Shown: positions 14,305-23,044 of the stretch, one piece after another
Layout of the letters: each line of letters begins with the position of its first letter
How positions within the stretch are numbered: the stretch's first letter is position 1
DNA from: Clostridia bacterium
Lineage (GTDB): Bacteria > Bacillota > Clostridia > TANB77 > CAG-508
Direction: 5' to 3'
Length of the DNA: 32,925 nucleotides
NCBI GenBank assembly: GCA_022799315.1
Contig: JAAWOE010000016.1
Span: forward strand, 1 to 32,925
Position numbers and translations under genes: made by a program
The notes under the pieces: generated by a model
What the model was told of the DNA's origin: nothing
Database searches by the model: none
What the model saw: the letters and a program-made list of their open reading frames with translations, nothing else

Positions 14305-14868
14305 ATGAGAATTGGTTTTGATATAGATGATGTTATTACTGATACATCTGGTTCTATGAAAGAATATATTATAAAATACGATAAAAATGGTGAGCTTATG
14401 GCAAACATTGAAGACATTATGCGAGGAGATGCTTCTACACCTTTTATTGAAAACTTCTTCGTAGAACACTTTCTAGAAATTGCAAGAAATGCAAAAGTTA
14501 AAGAGAATGCTGTAAGAGTTTTAAAAAAATTATTGGATGAAGGAAATGAAATTTATCTTATAACTGCTCGTGGAGAGAGTAGAAAAATTTTTGCAGGTAC
14601 TGAAACTCTTACTTTGAAATATCTAAATGAAAATAATATTTGCTATACTAATATTATTTTTAACGCAATAGATAAAGCACAATTGTGTATTGATAATCAC
14701 ATTGACTTATTAGTAGATGACTCTATTAAACATTGTGAAGCAGTTAGAAATGTAAATATTAATAGTATTTTATTTACATCAATTGTTAATAAATCTCTTC
14801 CTACTACTGTTACAAGAGTAGACAATTGGTTAGAATTAGAAGAAAAAATAAAAGAACTTTTAAAATAA
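14305..14868 (+). CDS. 5' nucleotidase, deoxy (NT5C)-type HAD hydrolase
   Basis: 187 residues of the HAD superfamily. Motif I is FDIDDVITDTS (5-15) with the nucleophile Asp6 and acid/base Asp8. Motif II is YLITARG (84-90). Motif IV is LLVDDS (132-137). This arrangement matches the NT5C/YqfW-like nucleotidases that remove the 5' phosphate from (deoxy)nucleoside monophosphates in the cytoplasm. It is transcribed from its own promoter, divergently from the TPR gene. Substrate is inferred from family resemblance. Confidence 0.82.
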   Translation: MRIGFDIDDVITDTSGSMKEYIIKYDKNGELMANIEDIMRGDASTPFIENFFVEHFLEIARNAKVKENAVRVLKKLLDEGNEIYLITARGESRKIFAGTETLTLKYLNENNICYTNIIFNAIDKAQLCIDNHIDLLVDDSIKHCEAVRNVNINSILFTSIVNKSLPTTVTRVDNWLELEEKIKELLK

Positions 14869-14882
14869 AATTGCTTTGCCAC

Positions 14883-14907
14883 GCGGACGAGCAATGCTCG
14901 TCCCTAC
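14883..14907 (-). repeat. GTAGGGA-type short palindromic repeat (REP-like)
   Basis: Minus strand GTAGGGA followed by CGAGCATTGCTCGTCC; one base different from the copy at 1824-1847 over the core. Confidence 0.7.
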
Positions 14908-14924
14908 TTTAGTATTATATGAAA

Positions 14925-14958
14925 AACAAGTGATATCTACTAATAGATATCACTTGTT
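14925..14958 (-). terminator. Terminator of the 193-residue membrane protein gene
   Basis: Perfect 15-bp stem (14925-14939 with 14944-14958, core AAGTGATATCTA) with a 4-base loop and TTTTTC on the minus strand. Confidence 0.85.
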
Positions 14959-14967
14959 CATATTTAT

Positions 14968-15549
14968 TTAGGCTTGTTTTTGTTTTAATTTTGTGTAGCT
15001 TGCAATTAAAAACGCAAGTACACTTCCACTTGTTGCTGTAATTAATTGTGTTACTCCCATTGATGCATTTAGAGTTTGTTTTACCATCTCTGGTACAGTC
15101 ATAGCATTTACCATAATAGTGAATCCTAAATAGATAATAGCTACTTTTACTATAACTGCAACAATAGCAGATAATGGATATGTTATCTTTTTATTTACGT
15201 ATAAAAATTTATACAATAGAATAAATGCAAAATTTCCTAACCATATTGCTGGAATCATTGTTTTAGAATATAGTGTCATTCCTCCAAATAATAAGCCTCC
15301 AAGTATTGTAGAAACAGATGGTAATGTTGCAATTAGTATTGTTTTTATTGTTCCTTTTGTACATAGAGCTGTTAATATAAGAGACATATTAACAATAGTT
15401 CCTACTATTAATTGTTGATATTTTCCTAATGGAATTATTTTTGCTAAAAATGTTGGCACTATAAATGCTCCTATTGCTATTAATATTGTAACTATTATAT
15501 TAGTTAATTTTTTAGTATCTACTAACTGTTCATTTAAAACTTTTGTCAT
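14968..15549 (-). CDS. Six-TM membrane protein, possibly an ECF transporter S component
   Basis: 193 residues, mostly hydrophobic, with about six membrane segments (near 16-36, 47-62, 68-88, 98-114, 122-142 and 164-184). The C-terminal stretch NASMGVTQLITATSGSVLAFLIA resembles the end of ECF-type substrate-binding subunits, which bind a vitamin or metal and share an energising module encoded elsewhere. No ligand motif is obvious, and no riboswitch was recognised upstream, so no substrate can be named. It forms a single-gene unit with a strong terminator and a GGAGG site before the ATG. Confidence 0.55.
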   Translation of the reverse strand: MTKVLNEQLVDTKKLTNIIVTILIAIGAFIVPTFLAKIIPLGKYQQLIVGTIVNMSLILTALCTKGTIKTILIATLPSVSTILGGLLFGGMTLYSKTMIPAIWLGNFAFILLYKFLYVNKKITYPLSAIVAVIVKVAIIYLGFTIMVNAMTVPEMVKQTLNASMGVTQLITATSGSVLAFLIASYTKLKQKQA

Positions 15550-15667
15550 TATACCTTCCTCCTTTTTGTACTTTTAATTTTTAACCTATTAAAAATTATA
15601 TGATATGTAATGTGTAACAAATCTATTTATGTTATAGACTAAATGTAGAAATTGTAAGTTATATTTC

Positions 15668-15697
15668 TTGACTTTTTACTTATAAATAGATTATAAT
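15668..15697 (+). promoter_or_regulatory. Promoter of the putative antitoxin RNA
   Basis: TTGACT (15668-15673), 18-base spacer, TATAAT (15692-15697). Start expected near 15704. Confidence 0.75.
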
Positions 15698-15703
15698 AAG
15701 TAT

Positions 15704-15790
15704 AGGAAATGACAAATCCACAAACGTGGTTTTGCCGAGAATATATGAAAACTCACATCAACTCGTCAAAGTTACAGATGTGAGCTTTTT
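15704..15790 (+). ncRNA. Putative type I antitoxin RNA (about 85 nt)
   Basis: A short transcript from the promoter at 15668-15697 to the hairpin and T run at 15752-15790. It has no convincing open frame. It converges with the mRNA of the 39-residue hydrophobic peptide and overlaps that mRNA's 3' end through the shared terminator. Its 5' part (ATAGGAAAT, then GTGGTTTTGCC) resembles the peptide mRNA's own 5' leader, because the locus is flanked by inverted repeats. Confidence 0.6.
15752..15784. terminator. Bidirectional terminator shared by toxin mRNA and antitoxin RNA
   Basis: Stem CTCACATC (15752-15759) with GATGTGAG (15777-15784), followed by CTTTTT on the plus strand and TTTTC on the minus strand. 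A shared terminator between convergent transcripts is the layout of par/Fst-type loci. Confidence 0.75.
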
Positions 15791-15910
15791 CTATTTATGT
15801 AGTTGCTTATCAACCCAGTTCTTATACAGAACTGCTGTCAAGGCAACGTTTAATATTAAAAATAACATTAAGAATATTACTAAAAATAGTATCACTTTAA
15901 CCATAAACAT
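15791..15910 (-). CDS. Small hydrophobic peptide, candidate type I toxin
   Basis: 39 residues: MFMVKVILFLVIF at the start, one membrane segment over about 5-27, then a charged/aromatic tail (LYKNWVDKQLHK). This one-TM-plus-charged-tail plan is typical of type I toxins such as Fst, TxpA and the clostridial prophage toxins, which damage the membrane. The leader contains AAGGAAGGTGG; either ATG 15910 or the second ATG at 15904 (37 residues) could be used. A TTACG/CGTAA hairpin (15922-15937) lies just before the ribosome binding site and could hold it closed. A minus-strand promoter is at 15988-16016 and the overlapping plus-strand RNA is the likely antitoxin. It is too short for family assignment by eye. 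Confidence 0.6.
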   Translation of the reverse strand: MFMVKVILFLVIFLMLFLILNVALTAVLYKNWVDKQLHK

Positions 15911-15987
15911 CACCACCTTCCTTACGATGTTTCGTAAATATTAGGTGGCAAAACCACATCTGTTCATTCTTATTTCCTATTGCTACT

Positions 15988-16016
15988 ATTCTACATTATT
16001 CTTTTAATTCTGTCTA
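15988..16016 (-). promoter_or_regulatory. Promoter of the small hydrophobic peptide mRNA
   Basis: Minus strand TAGACA (16011-16016), 17-base spacer, TAGAAT (15988-15993). Confidence 0.55.
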
Positions 16017-16059
16017 TAATATTAGAAATTTCTTTTATATGATTTTATATATACGATAC

Positions 16060-16083
16060 AAAGCACGGTATTTACCGTGCTTT
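16060..16083 (-). terminator. Hairpin after the Cys-rich peptide gene
   Basis: Perfect inverted repeat AAAGCACGGTA/TACCGTGCTTT. The T run is better on the plus strand (TTTTATA) than on the minus strand, so it may act in both directions. Confidence 0.6.
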
Positions 16084-16107
16084 TATAAGTATTCTATTTA
16101 TTTAAAA

Positions 16108-16269
16108 TTAGCAGCATCCTCTTCCGCATCCACATCCACAGTTTGTGAATAATAATAAGAATATTATGATGAAGAATAATATTTCGCTGTCACCACAACC
16201 ACCTAAAAGTCCTCCTAGACCTCCACAGTTATTGTTGCAACCACATCCGCAATTTCTTGATTCGTCCAT
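16108..16269 (-). CDS. Small Cys/Gly-rich protein (53 residues)
   Basis: ATG at 16267-16269 follows AAGGAGGT; stop TAA at 16108-16110. The N-terminal part is Cys/Gly/Asn-rich (CGCGCNNNCGG), the middle LGGLLGGCGDSEI leads into a hydrophobic segment (about 29-42, ILFFIIIFLLLF), and the end is CGCGCGRGCC. There are twelve cysteines in 53 residues. Peptides of this look occur in spore-forming Firmicutes and are sometimes named chorion-like or high-cysteine proteins; a spore-surface or sporulation role is a guess. TGC GGA occurs three times but always with GGA in frame, so these are not recoding sites. Confidence 0.7.
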   Translation of the reverse strand: MDESRNCGCGCNNNCGGLGGLLGGCGDSEILFFIIIFLLLFTNCGCGCGRGCC

Positions 16270-16451
16270 TATTTTTACCTCCTTGTTTGTTTTTATATGA
16301 TATAGTATGAATATTTTAAAATTTGTGTTACAATATATTTGAAAAATTTATGTTTAAGGATTGAAAGTTGAAAATAATTATAATTTTGGTATTGTTAAAA
16401 TTTAATTCTTTCTCAACTAGTTTATGCCTTATAAAAGGATTGTGACTAAAA

Positions 16452-18864
16452 ATGAAAAAAATAGAATTACTTGCACCTGTAGGCGATTTTGAATGTTTGA
16501 AAGCTGCTGTTCAAAACGGTGCAGATGCTGTTTACTTGGGGGCATCTACATTTAGTGCTAGAGCTTCTGCTAAAAATTTTGATTTAAGCGAGCTCCAAGA
16601 TGCTATAGATTATGCTCATTTAAGAGGTGTAGCAGTACATTTAACGTTAAACACATTAATTAAAGATAATGAATTAGATGATGCTTTTTTACTAGCAAGA
16701 GAAGCTTATAAATTAGGTATAGATGCACTAATTGTGCAAGATTATGGATTATGCAGAATGCTTTTAAAATATTTACCTGATCTTCCTATTCATGCAAGTA
16801 CACAGATGACTATTCATAATTTAGAGGGTGCTAAGAAGGCTGAAGAATTAGGTTTCTCAAGAGTTGTTTTATCTCGTGAAACATCTTTAACAGAACTAGA
16901 ATATATAAAAAGCAATTCAAGCATTGAACTTGAAGCTTTTATTCATGGAGCCCTTTGCATTTCTTATTCTGGACAATGCTTACTTTCTAGTATGATTGGT
17001 GGACGTTCTCGGAAACCGTGGAAAATGTGCTGGTACATGCCGTCTTCCATATGAGCTAATTTCCAAATCTGCTGATAAAGAATCTATTTTAGATAGAGGT
17101 TATTTACTTAGTACAAAAGATTTATGTGGTCTTTCCTACATCCCAGATTTAATTAATATTGGGGTTTCTTCTTTAAAAATAGAAGGACGTATGAAAACAC
17201 CAGAATATGTAGCAACTGTTACAAGAATATATAGAAAATATATTGACCTTGCATACTCTAATGAAAATTACTCTATAGATCCTCAGGACCAAAAAGATTT
17301 GTTACAAGTATTTAATCGTGGTGGATTTTCTAATGGTCATTATAGTCAAGACCCTAATAGAAATCTTATTTTTAAAGAAAAGCCAAATAATATGGGAATC
17401 TATGTTGGAAATGTTGCAAATTATAATCAAGTAAAAGGTCATATAACCCTAAATTTGAATGATAATTTAACAATCGGAGACACAATAACTTTTGAAAAAG
17501 AAGAAACTAAATATAAAATTTCTGAATTAATGATGGGCAAAAAAAATATTGATTACGCAACAGATGGCATGCTTGTAACTATTGGTAGAATGAAAGGTAA
17601 TATTAAACCTGGAGATAAAATATATAAATTAGAAAGCAAAACTTTATCTAGCAAAACTCTTGCTTCTTACCAAGGCGAAAATAAAAAACATACTTTAAAT
17701 TGCAAGATTGAAATACATAAAGGTACTCCTATTATTATTCAAATTAATGATAATAATGGTTTAAACTTTAGCATTGTATCAGATGTAATTCCAGATAATG
17801 CTATTCGTCAACCTATTACTGAAGAACGTATTATAGAACAATTTTCAAAGACAGGAAATACCCCATTTGATTTTGAAAATTTTGATATTGATTTAGAAGA
17901 TAATTTATATATAAACATTTCAGATTTAAATGAGCTAAGACGTAATTGTATAGAGAATGCTAGCCAAATAATTATAAATTCTAGAAAGAGAACTTTGTCA
18001 AATGATGTTCCTTCTAGCATTAGTATATCTAAACTGAAGAATGTAATTACTAACAAACAACAAAAAATATCTCTTTTATTAAATGTTTTAGATGTTCGTG
18101 CAAATTATTCTGAATTAGAAGATGTGGATTCATTATATATACCTTTGAAATATTTTACAAAATCAGGTTATAGTAATATCATCAAAAGTATTTCATCTAA
18201 ATTTAGTACTTATATTTATATGCCATCAATTATCAAATCTAATTATAGAAATTTGTTTATGACTCATATAGATAGAGCTTTAAATGAATACAATATAAAA
18301 GGATTTGTACTTTCTAATTTAGGAACATTTAAGATGCTTGAAAAATACAAGTCCAAATATGAATTTATCGGAAATTATACTTTAAATGTATTTAATTCTA
18401 TTTCTATAGAGGAATATGGTAAATTAGAATTATCTAGAATAACCTTATCTCCTGAATTAAATAAACAAGATATTCTTGATATTAGTAAAACTAACGAACA
18501 AAAGACAGAATTAATCGTTTATGGCAATACTCCTGTTATGACTACCAGATATTGTGTTTTAGGGAATTCTAATAAATGCTATCCAAACTGTAAAACACTA
18601 TGTCGTAGTAAATATAAATACTATCTAAAAGATAGACTTGGACTTTATTTTAGAGTAGTTCCTGATAACACTCAAACTATTAATACTATTTATAATAGTA
18701 AAATTACATCAATTGATTTTTCAGATTTACCTGTTAATTCTGTTAGAATAGATATCTTAGATGAAAATATTTTAGAAATAAATGATGTTATTCGAACTGT
18801 TAAGCAACAAAAAAGATTTGATGGAAAAGATTATACAAATGCTGATTTTATAAGAGAAGTGTAG
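16452..18864 (+). CDS. U32 family peptidase/collagenase-like protein, +1 shift at CGG
   Basis: Starts KKIELLAPVGDFECLKAAVQ, the U32 N-terminal TIM-barrel pattern with GADAVYLG. At codon 187, CGG (17010-17012), the zero frame soon ends (TGA at 17052-17054); skipping the C gives GGA and restores GGRS-G-NRGKCAGTCRLPYE, the U32 signature continuing from EAFIHGALCISYSGQC. The joined protein has 803 residues, consistent with the long U32 form with a C-terminal accessory domain. A cysteine cluster (CVLGNSNKCYPNCKTLC) near residue 695-715 may bind a metal or iron-sulfur cluster. U32 proteins act as peptidases or in tRNA/ubiquinone hydroxylation. The restored glycine is conserved in the family. Confidence 0.85.
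17010..17012 (+). other. Recoding site 2: TCT CGG A, +1 shift
   Basis: In-frame CGG at codon 187 of the U32 gene; skipping its C restores GGA AAC CGT inside the family signature. Confidence 0.85.
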
Positions 18865-18945
18865 TAGGGGTCGACGCCCACGTCGACCCAATATTTTTTG
18901 TATTCAAATTATATTAAGCGGGTCGACGTGGGCGTCGACCCCTAC
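18864..18945. repeat. Paired GTAGGGG palindromic repeats in inverted orientation
   Basis: Two perfect 26-base arms, 18864-18889 and 18920-18945, facing each other over 30 AT-rich bases. Each begins or ends with GTAGGGG/CCCCTAC and contains GTCGACGCCCACGTCGAC. Each arm is itself palindromic. It starts within the stop codon of the U32 gene and could end that transcript. Confidence 0.85.
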
Positions 18946-18976
18946 ATAAAATAGCATAATTGATTTTCTGTACAAT

Positions 18977-19002
18977 AAAAGGAGTCGTATACGACTCCTT
19001 TT
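18977..19002 (-). terminator. Terminator of the uridine kinase-RNHCP unit
   Basis: Perfect palindrome AAAAGGAGTCGTA/TACGACTCCTTTT, abutting the RNHCP stop codon; symmetrical, so it may act both ways. Confidence 0.8.
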
Positions 19003-19313
19003 TAAAATTGCTTGCTGCTTAATTTTATAATTAAATCCATATTATCATCTTCTGCTGCTTTGTTTTTTCTAATTGCCCCACATTTTTTACATTTAAAAAC
19101 TATTACATATCCTTTTTTAGGATTTGTTTCTATTCCTATTGGCTCTAAATCACCATGACATTCTTCCTGCCTATCTCCTGGATTTATATCTACATGTTTT
19201 GAATGTAAACAATGTGGGCAATGATTTCTACATGAATATCCTAGTTTTTTTACTTCTTTTCCACAGTTTTCACATGTGAATTCTTCATCTATTTCTGTAA
19301 ATTTACTAAACAT
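19002..19313 (-). CDS. RNHCP domain zinc-binding protein
   Basis: 103 residues. CENCGK (14-19) and CPHC (32-35) with SCRNHCPHCLHSKHVD give the RNHCP signature. A second pair CKKCG (75-79) completes the metal site. PGDRQEECHGDLEPIGIE and the closing DDNMDLIIKLS are also family hallmarks. The fold is a zinc ribbon; the cellular role of the family is not established. It is 14 bases downstream of the uridine kinase-like gene on the same strand and is followed by a terminator. Confidence 0.85.
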   Translation of the reverse strand: MFSKFTEIDEEFTCENCGKEVKKLGYSCRNHCPHCLHSKHVDINPGDRQEECHGDLEPIGIETNPKKGYVIVFKCKKCGAIRKNKAAEDDNMDLIIKLSSKQF

Positions 19314-19327
19314 GATATTTTCCTTTC

Positions 19328-20969
19328 TTAATCTGCAAGAATGCTTCCACCTATAAACTCACGAATAAGTGATGTTTTAGGAATTGCCTCTTCTGGTATA
19401 GAATCAAAATAGCTTAACAATCTAATTAGTCTTGTTGCTTCTGCGTATTCTGGTTGTGTGTTTTTTATTTCTTTTAATAGTGGAAGTGCATAATTTTTTA
19501 GTACTCCTAACTCGTAAATTAGAGATGAGTTAAACATTCCATTTGCTTCTTCTTGGAATGGATATATATATCTTTCTTCACCACGGTTTACTGAATACCA
19601 CATTTTAATTGTATGTGTTGCACTATAGCCTCTAAATTGGTTGTCTCTTACAATTCTTCTAATTAATCTAGTATCTGTTGTTGAAATACGGTTATAGTAA
19701 TCTATATTTAGAACTGTTAATGCGCTAATATATATTTTATATTTTTGCTCTTTAGGAATAGAGCTTGTTAGTTTATCATTTAAGCAATGAATTCCTTCAA
19801 TAACTAAAATTTCATCATTTTCTATTTTCATTGTTTCGCCATTGTATTTTTTGTGTCCATTTGTAAAATCGAAGGTTGGAAGCTCAATTTCTTCTCCCTT
19901 TAATAGTTTTACTAAATGTTCATTAAATAGCTTTATATCTAATGCTTCTATACATTCGAAATCGTAATTTCCATATTCATCTTTTGGGTTTTGTTCTCTT
20001 TCTACAAAATAGTTATCAACTGATATTGTTCTTGGTTTTAATCCATTTAGTCTTAATTGAATTCCTAAACGTTTTGCAAATGTTGTTTTTCCAGAAGATG
20101 ATGGTCCTGCAATTAATACCATCTTTACTTCTCTATTCTTTGCAATATTATCTGCAAGTTCAGCAATTTTCTTCTCATGTAAACTTTCAGATAATAAAAT
20201 TGCATCTTGTGCATTATCTTTTTCAACTTCACGATTTAGTTTATATATTGTATTAATTCCTATTAGTTTATATATATCTTCATATTCATCTAAAGTAGAT
20301 ACTAACTTTTTATTTTCTACAAATGAAGTAAGTTTAGTTGGTGTTTTCCAATTTGGATATCTTACAATAAATCCATCTCTATATTTTACAATATCATATA
20401 CTTTTGTGTAACCTGTTGATATTGGCATAACTCCAAAGAAGTAGTTAAAATAGTCCTCACAGTAATATAATGATGCCCCATATGGTGTTTCTTGGTCTAT
20501 TTGTATTTTTCCTTTTAGTGTTTTTTCTTTTTTGTAAAATTCTTTTGCTTCTTCTATAGTCATTTTTACTTTTCTAATTTCTAAGTCTTTTTCTATTATT
20601 TCACTCATTCTTTTATGAATATTTTCTATCATTTCTTCTGTTACTTGCATATTATCTAATTCACAAAACATAGCATTTGATAGTTGATAATTCACTGTTA
20701 AAAGCGCATCTGGGTATAACTCATTTAATGCTTTTGACATAATATACATGATTCCTCTTATATAAATCATCATTCCATCTTTTGAATTTAAATCTATTAG
20801 TTCTACTTTAGCATCTTCAGTTAGTTTTAAGTTTAAGCTTCTAACTTCGTTATTACACATACATGCAATTACTAACATCTCCGCATTTTTAATTTCATCC
20901 TTTAATAATTCATACACTGTAATTCCGAGGTTTTGCCTCTATTATTTTATTTTCATATGTAATTTTCAT
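19328..20969 (-). CDS. TGS-uridine kinase-like nucleoside kinase, +1 shift at CGG
   Basis: A proper start is ATG 20967-20969 behind AAGGAA, beginning MKITYENKIIEAKP. Codon 15 is CGG (20925-20927) and the zero frame stops after 19 residues. Skipping the C gives P-G-ITVYELLKDEIKNAEML and runs to 19328, 546 residues in all. The N-terminus (1-65) is a ubiquitin-like TGS-type fold, followed by a threonyl/alanyl-tRNA synthetase second-additional-domain-like region. The C-terminal uridine kinase domain has the P-loop LIAGPSSSGKTTFAKR (about 285-300). This architecture is common in Clostridia; it probably phosphorylates a nucleoside. Without the shift, only a weak GTG inside the domain could start it. 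Confidence 0.82.
20925..20927 (-). other. Recoding site 3: CCT CGG A, +1 shift
   Basis: In-frame CGG at codon 15; skipping its C restores GGA ATT ACA GTG TAT of the kinase. Confidence 0.82.
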
Positions 20970-21032
20970 TTTGGCATTCCTTTCCTTATTTTAGTAATTT
21001 ATAATATTCTATTTAGTCTTACTTTCGATTAG

Positions 21033-21045
21033 CAGACGCCCCTAC
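21033..21045 (-). repeat. Half copy of a GTAGGGG repeat
   Basis: Minus strand GTAGGGGCGTCTG with no matching second arm, in the gap after the MFS gene. Confidence 0.4.
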
Positions 21046-21085
21046 TTCTATAGTAATTTCTTCGAATGATTCTTCTTCAATAGGA

Positions 21086-22364
21086 TTATTGCATATATGC
21101 AACGTCTTTTTCGGTGTATTCTTCTGGTTTCAAACCAATTTTTGTTTTTATACATAGTGATAGTATTAACATTATTATTGCAAATAATATTCCTGCTGTT
21201 ACCATTGCATATTCTATGGTCATAAATGTTAGTAAAAATGAGCCTACTGCCCCTACAATCATCCTAAACATTGAACAGCACATACTATTGGCTGAGTAAA
21301 CTTTGGTTAATATATCTGGTGTCATAAAATTTCCCAAATATTTTTTCTTTAAAATTTGGAATACTCCTCTATCAGTCATTCTTAAAACATATGTAAATAT
21401 GATAATTGAAAGTTGTGGTATTCTTGATAGTCCAATAACAACAACTCCTCCTGCTATAGCAATTCCTACTGACATTCTAATTCCCATATATGTTAATGTT
21501 TTATTTTTATGTTTTTCATTATAGCTATTTGCTTTAGTAGATGCTTTCCCTTGTATAATTTCTAACGCAGCTAATATAATTCCTATATATTTAGCAGGTA
21601 CATGTATATCTTTTAATAATGTTGTTTGATATGTTCCAAATAAGCATATCATTCCCCACATGAATCCGCAACATTAGTAATAGGCTTTTCAATCTTGGAG
21701 ATCTAAAAATGAATTTAAAGTCATTTTTTACTTCAATTATACTTTCCTTTATTGTTTTTGTTTCTATTTTTTCCTCTTCTTTTACATCTATAAAATTTAA
21801 CGAAATAATAAGTCCTAGTGTATCAAACAATATTGCAAGAATTAATGGTATATATGGGTTAATCTCATAAAAGAACCCTGCAAGTATAGTTGCTATTGCT
21901 GCAATGTAACAATATTTAGAATATCCTTTACTATCAATTTTGGTAAATATTTTCCCCTTGTTCTTTGTTTCTGGGATAGATGAATTTAAGAATGGTGATT
22001 CTGTTGTACTTCTTAATGACCACCCTAGTGCTGATATTATTTGTGATAATACTAAAAACATAAAGTTTCTAGAAATAAGTATTGTTACAAACTCTAAAGT
22101 AACTAAAATGTTACCTAAAACAATGCTTCTTCTTTTTCCTAATTTTGCTGCTATTGTTGTCATTGGAATTGTAAATATCATTTTAAAAAATGCATACAAA
22201 CTCTCTAAGAATACAACATCTGCATTTGATATTAATTTTACTTGTGTAAGAAATAAGACTTTTATGGCATTATAAAATAATACATCTGTTGAAATCATCT
22301 TATATATTGGATATAATTTCATGTTTAATTTTCTTCTTTTAGCAAGTTTCTTTTCTTCTTCCAT
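21086..22364 (-). CDS. MFS transporter, +1 shift at CGG
   Basis: The likely start is ATG 22362-22364 (MEEEKKLAKRR) behind GGGAGA. The N-terminal half has about six to seven membrane segments with KLGKRRSIVLGN as the motif-A-like loop. After 232 residues the frame meets CGG (21666-21668); skipping the C gives LLLML-G-FMWGMICLFGTYQ and opens the second half to 21086, 425 residues in all. That is the usual MFS length with about twelve segments. Substrate unknown; no dedicated regulator adjoins. The zero frame would end about 25 residues later, losing half the transporter. Confidence 0.82.
21666..21668 (-). other. Recoding site 4: TTG CGG A, +1 shift
   Basis: In-frame CGG in the MFS gene; skipping its C restores GGA TTC ATG TGG. 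Confidence 0.82.
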
Positions 22365-22441
22365 TGTTTCTCCCATAATATTCTTTTGTAAATTACATTG
22401 TAATTTTAACATAGTAAATATTTTTATTCAACTTATAATTA

Positions 22442-22470
22442 GCATATTTTTACATATATATGGATATAAT
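22442..22470 (+). promoter_or_regulatory. Possible sspH promoter
   Basis: TATAAT at 22465-22470 with GCATAT 17 bases upstream; GCATA is also the -35 type of forespore sigma factors, fitting a spore-protein gene. The -10 is not a clear match to that class. Confidence 0.35.
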
Positions 22471-22505
22471 TTAATTAACAAAAGATTTTTTAGGAGGTAC
22501 AAGCT

Positions 22506-22688
22506 ATGAATTTAGAAAGATTACACAATATGTTAAATAATAAGGAAAAAGTTGATGTTTATTATGATGAAAGACCTGTTTGGGTTCAAGAGGTTCATGA
22601 TAATATTGCAAAGGTAAGTTTTATCGATAATTTTGAAGAAAAAGATGTTTATATAGAGGATTTATATGAAAATGATTTGTATAATTAA
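22506..22688 (+). CDS. sspH: H-type small acid-soluble spore protein
   Basis: 60 residues. The pattern VDVYYDERPVWVQEVHDNIAKVSF (16-39) followed by an acidic EEKDVYIEDLYEND end fits the SspH family (vxYxxxPVwIqxV...A.V....v.v.eL.e). These small proteins are made in the forespore and persist in the spore core. It has a strong ribosome binding site (TTAGGAGG) and stands alone on the plus strand. The assignment is by pattern; a general SH3-like small protein is the alternative. Confidence 0.7.
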   Translation: MNLERLHNMLNNKEKVDVYYDERPVWVQEVHDNIAKVSFIDNFEEKDVYIEDLYENDLYN

Positions 22689-22695
22689 AAAAATG

Positions 22696-22715
22696 GAGAG
22701 TACGTATGTACTCTC
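22696..22715 (-). terminator. Terminator of the 85-residue gene
   Basis: Stem GAGAGTAC/GTACTCTC with a 4-base loop; on the minus strand it is followed by CATTTTTTT. It lies between two convergent genes and may serve both. Confidence 0.75.
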
Positions 22716-22973
22716 TTAGCTTACATATATTTTGTAAACTATATGTTTAGGCCATTTTTCTCGAAACGGAATTTCAGGAAATATCTCTACACAAAGCATT
22801 ACTCCAAATTCTTCTTCAGTGTCTGCTTTTGCATTAGAACTTGATTCTTTTTTCATTTTTTCACAAAAGAATTCAAATGCTTTATCAGCTTTATCTCCTC
22901 CGTTTCGATTGATGTAACCTTTTACCTCACGATTAGGTAATATCCGCGGTGCCCGAGCAATGTAGTCTTTCAT
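22716..22973 (-). CDS. Unrecognised 85-residue protein with CGG codons
   Basis: The best start is ATG 22971-22973 (MKDYIARAPRILPNREVKG), because GGAGGG lies 7 bases upstream; the earlier ATG at 22988 contains this ribosome binding site. The N-terminal part is basic, the middle polar (KKESSSNAKADTEEEFG), and the end hydrophobic/aromatic (HIVYKIYVS). CGG occurs twice in frame (residues 7 and 10), followed by G and A; a shift at either would truncate the protein. Codon use differs from neighbours and suggests transfer. Function unknown. Confidence 0.6.
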   Translation of the reverse strand: MKDYIARAPRILPNREVKGYINRNGGDKADKAFEFFCEKMKKESSSNAKADTEEEFGVMLCVEIFPEIPFREKWPKHIVYKIYVS

Positions 22974-23044
22974 AGGTATACCCTCCATCTTCTATACATT
23001 TTATATAAATTTATTATACTATATTTTACATAAAATTTCAACTT

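Noticed and set aside
15726-15944. 72-residue plus-strand ORF over the type I locus
   Set aside because: No ribosome binding site; it crosses the terminator and is antisense to the small peptide.
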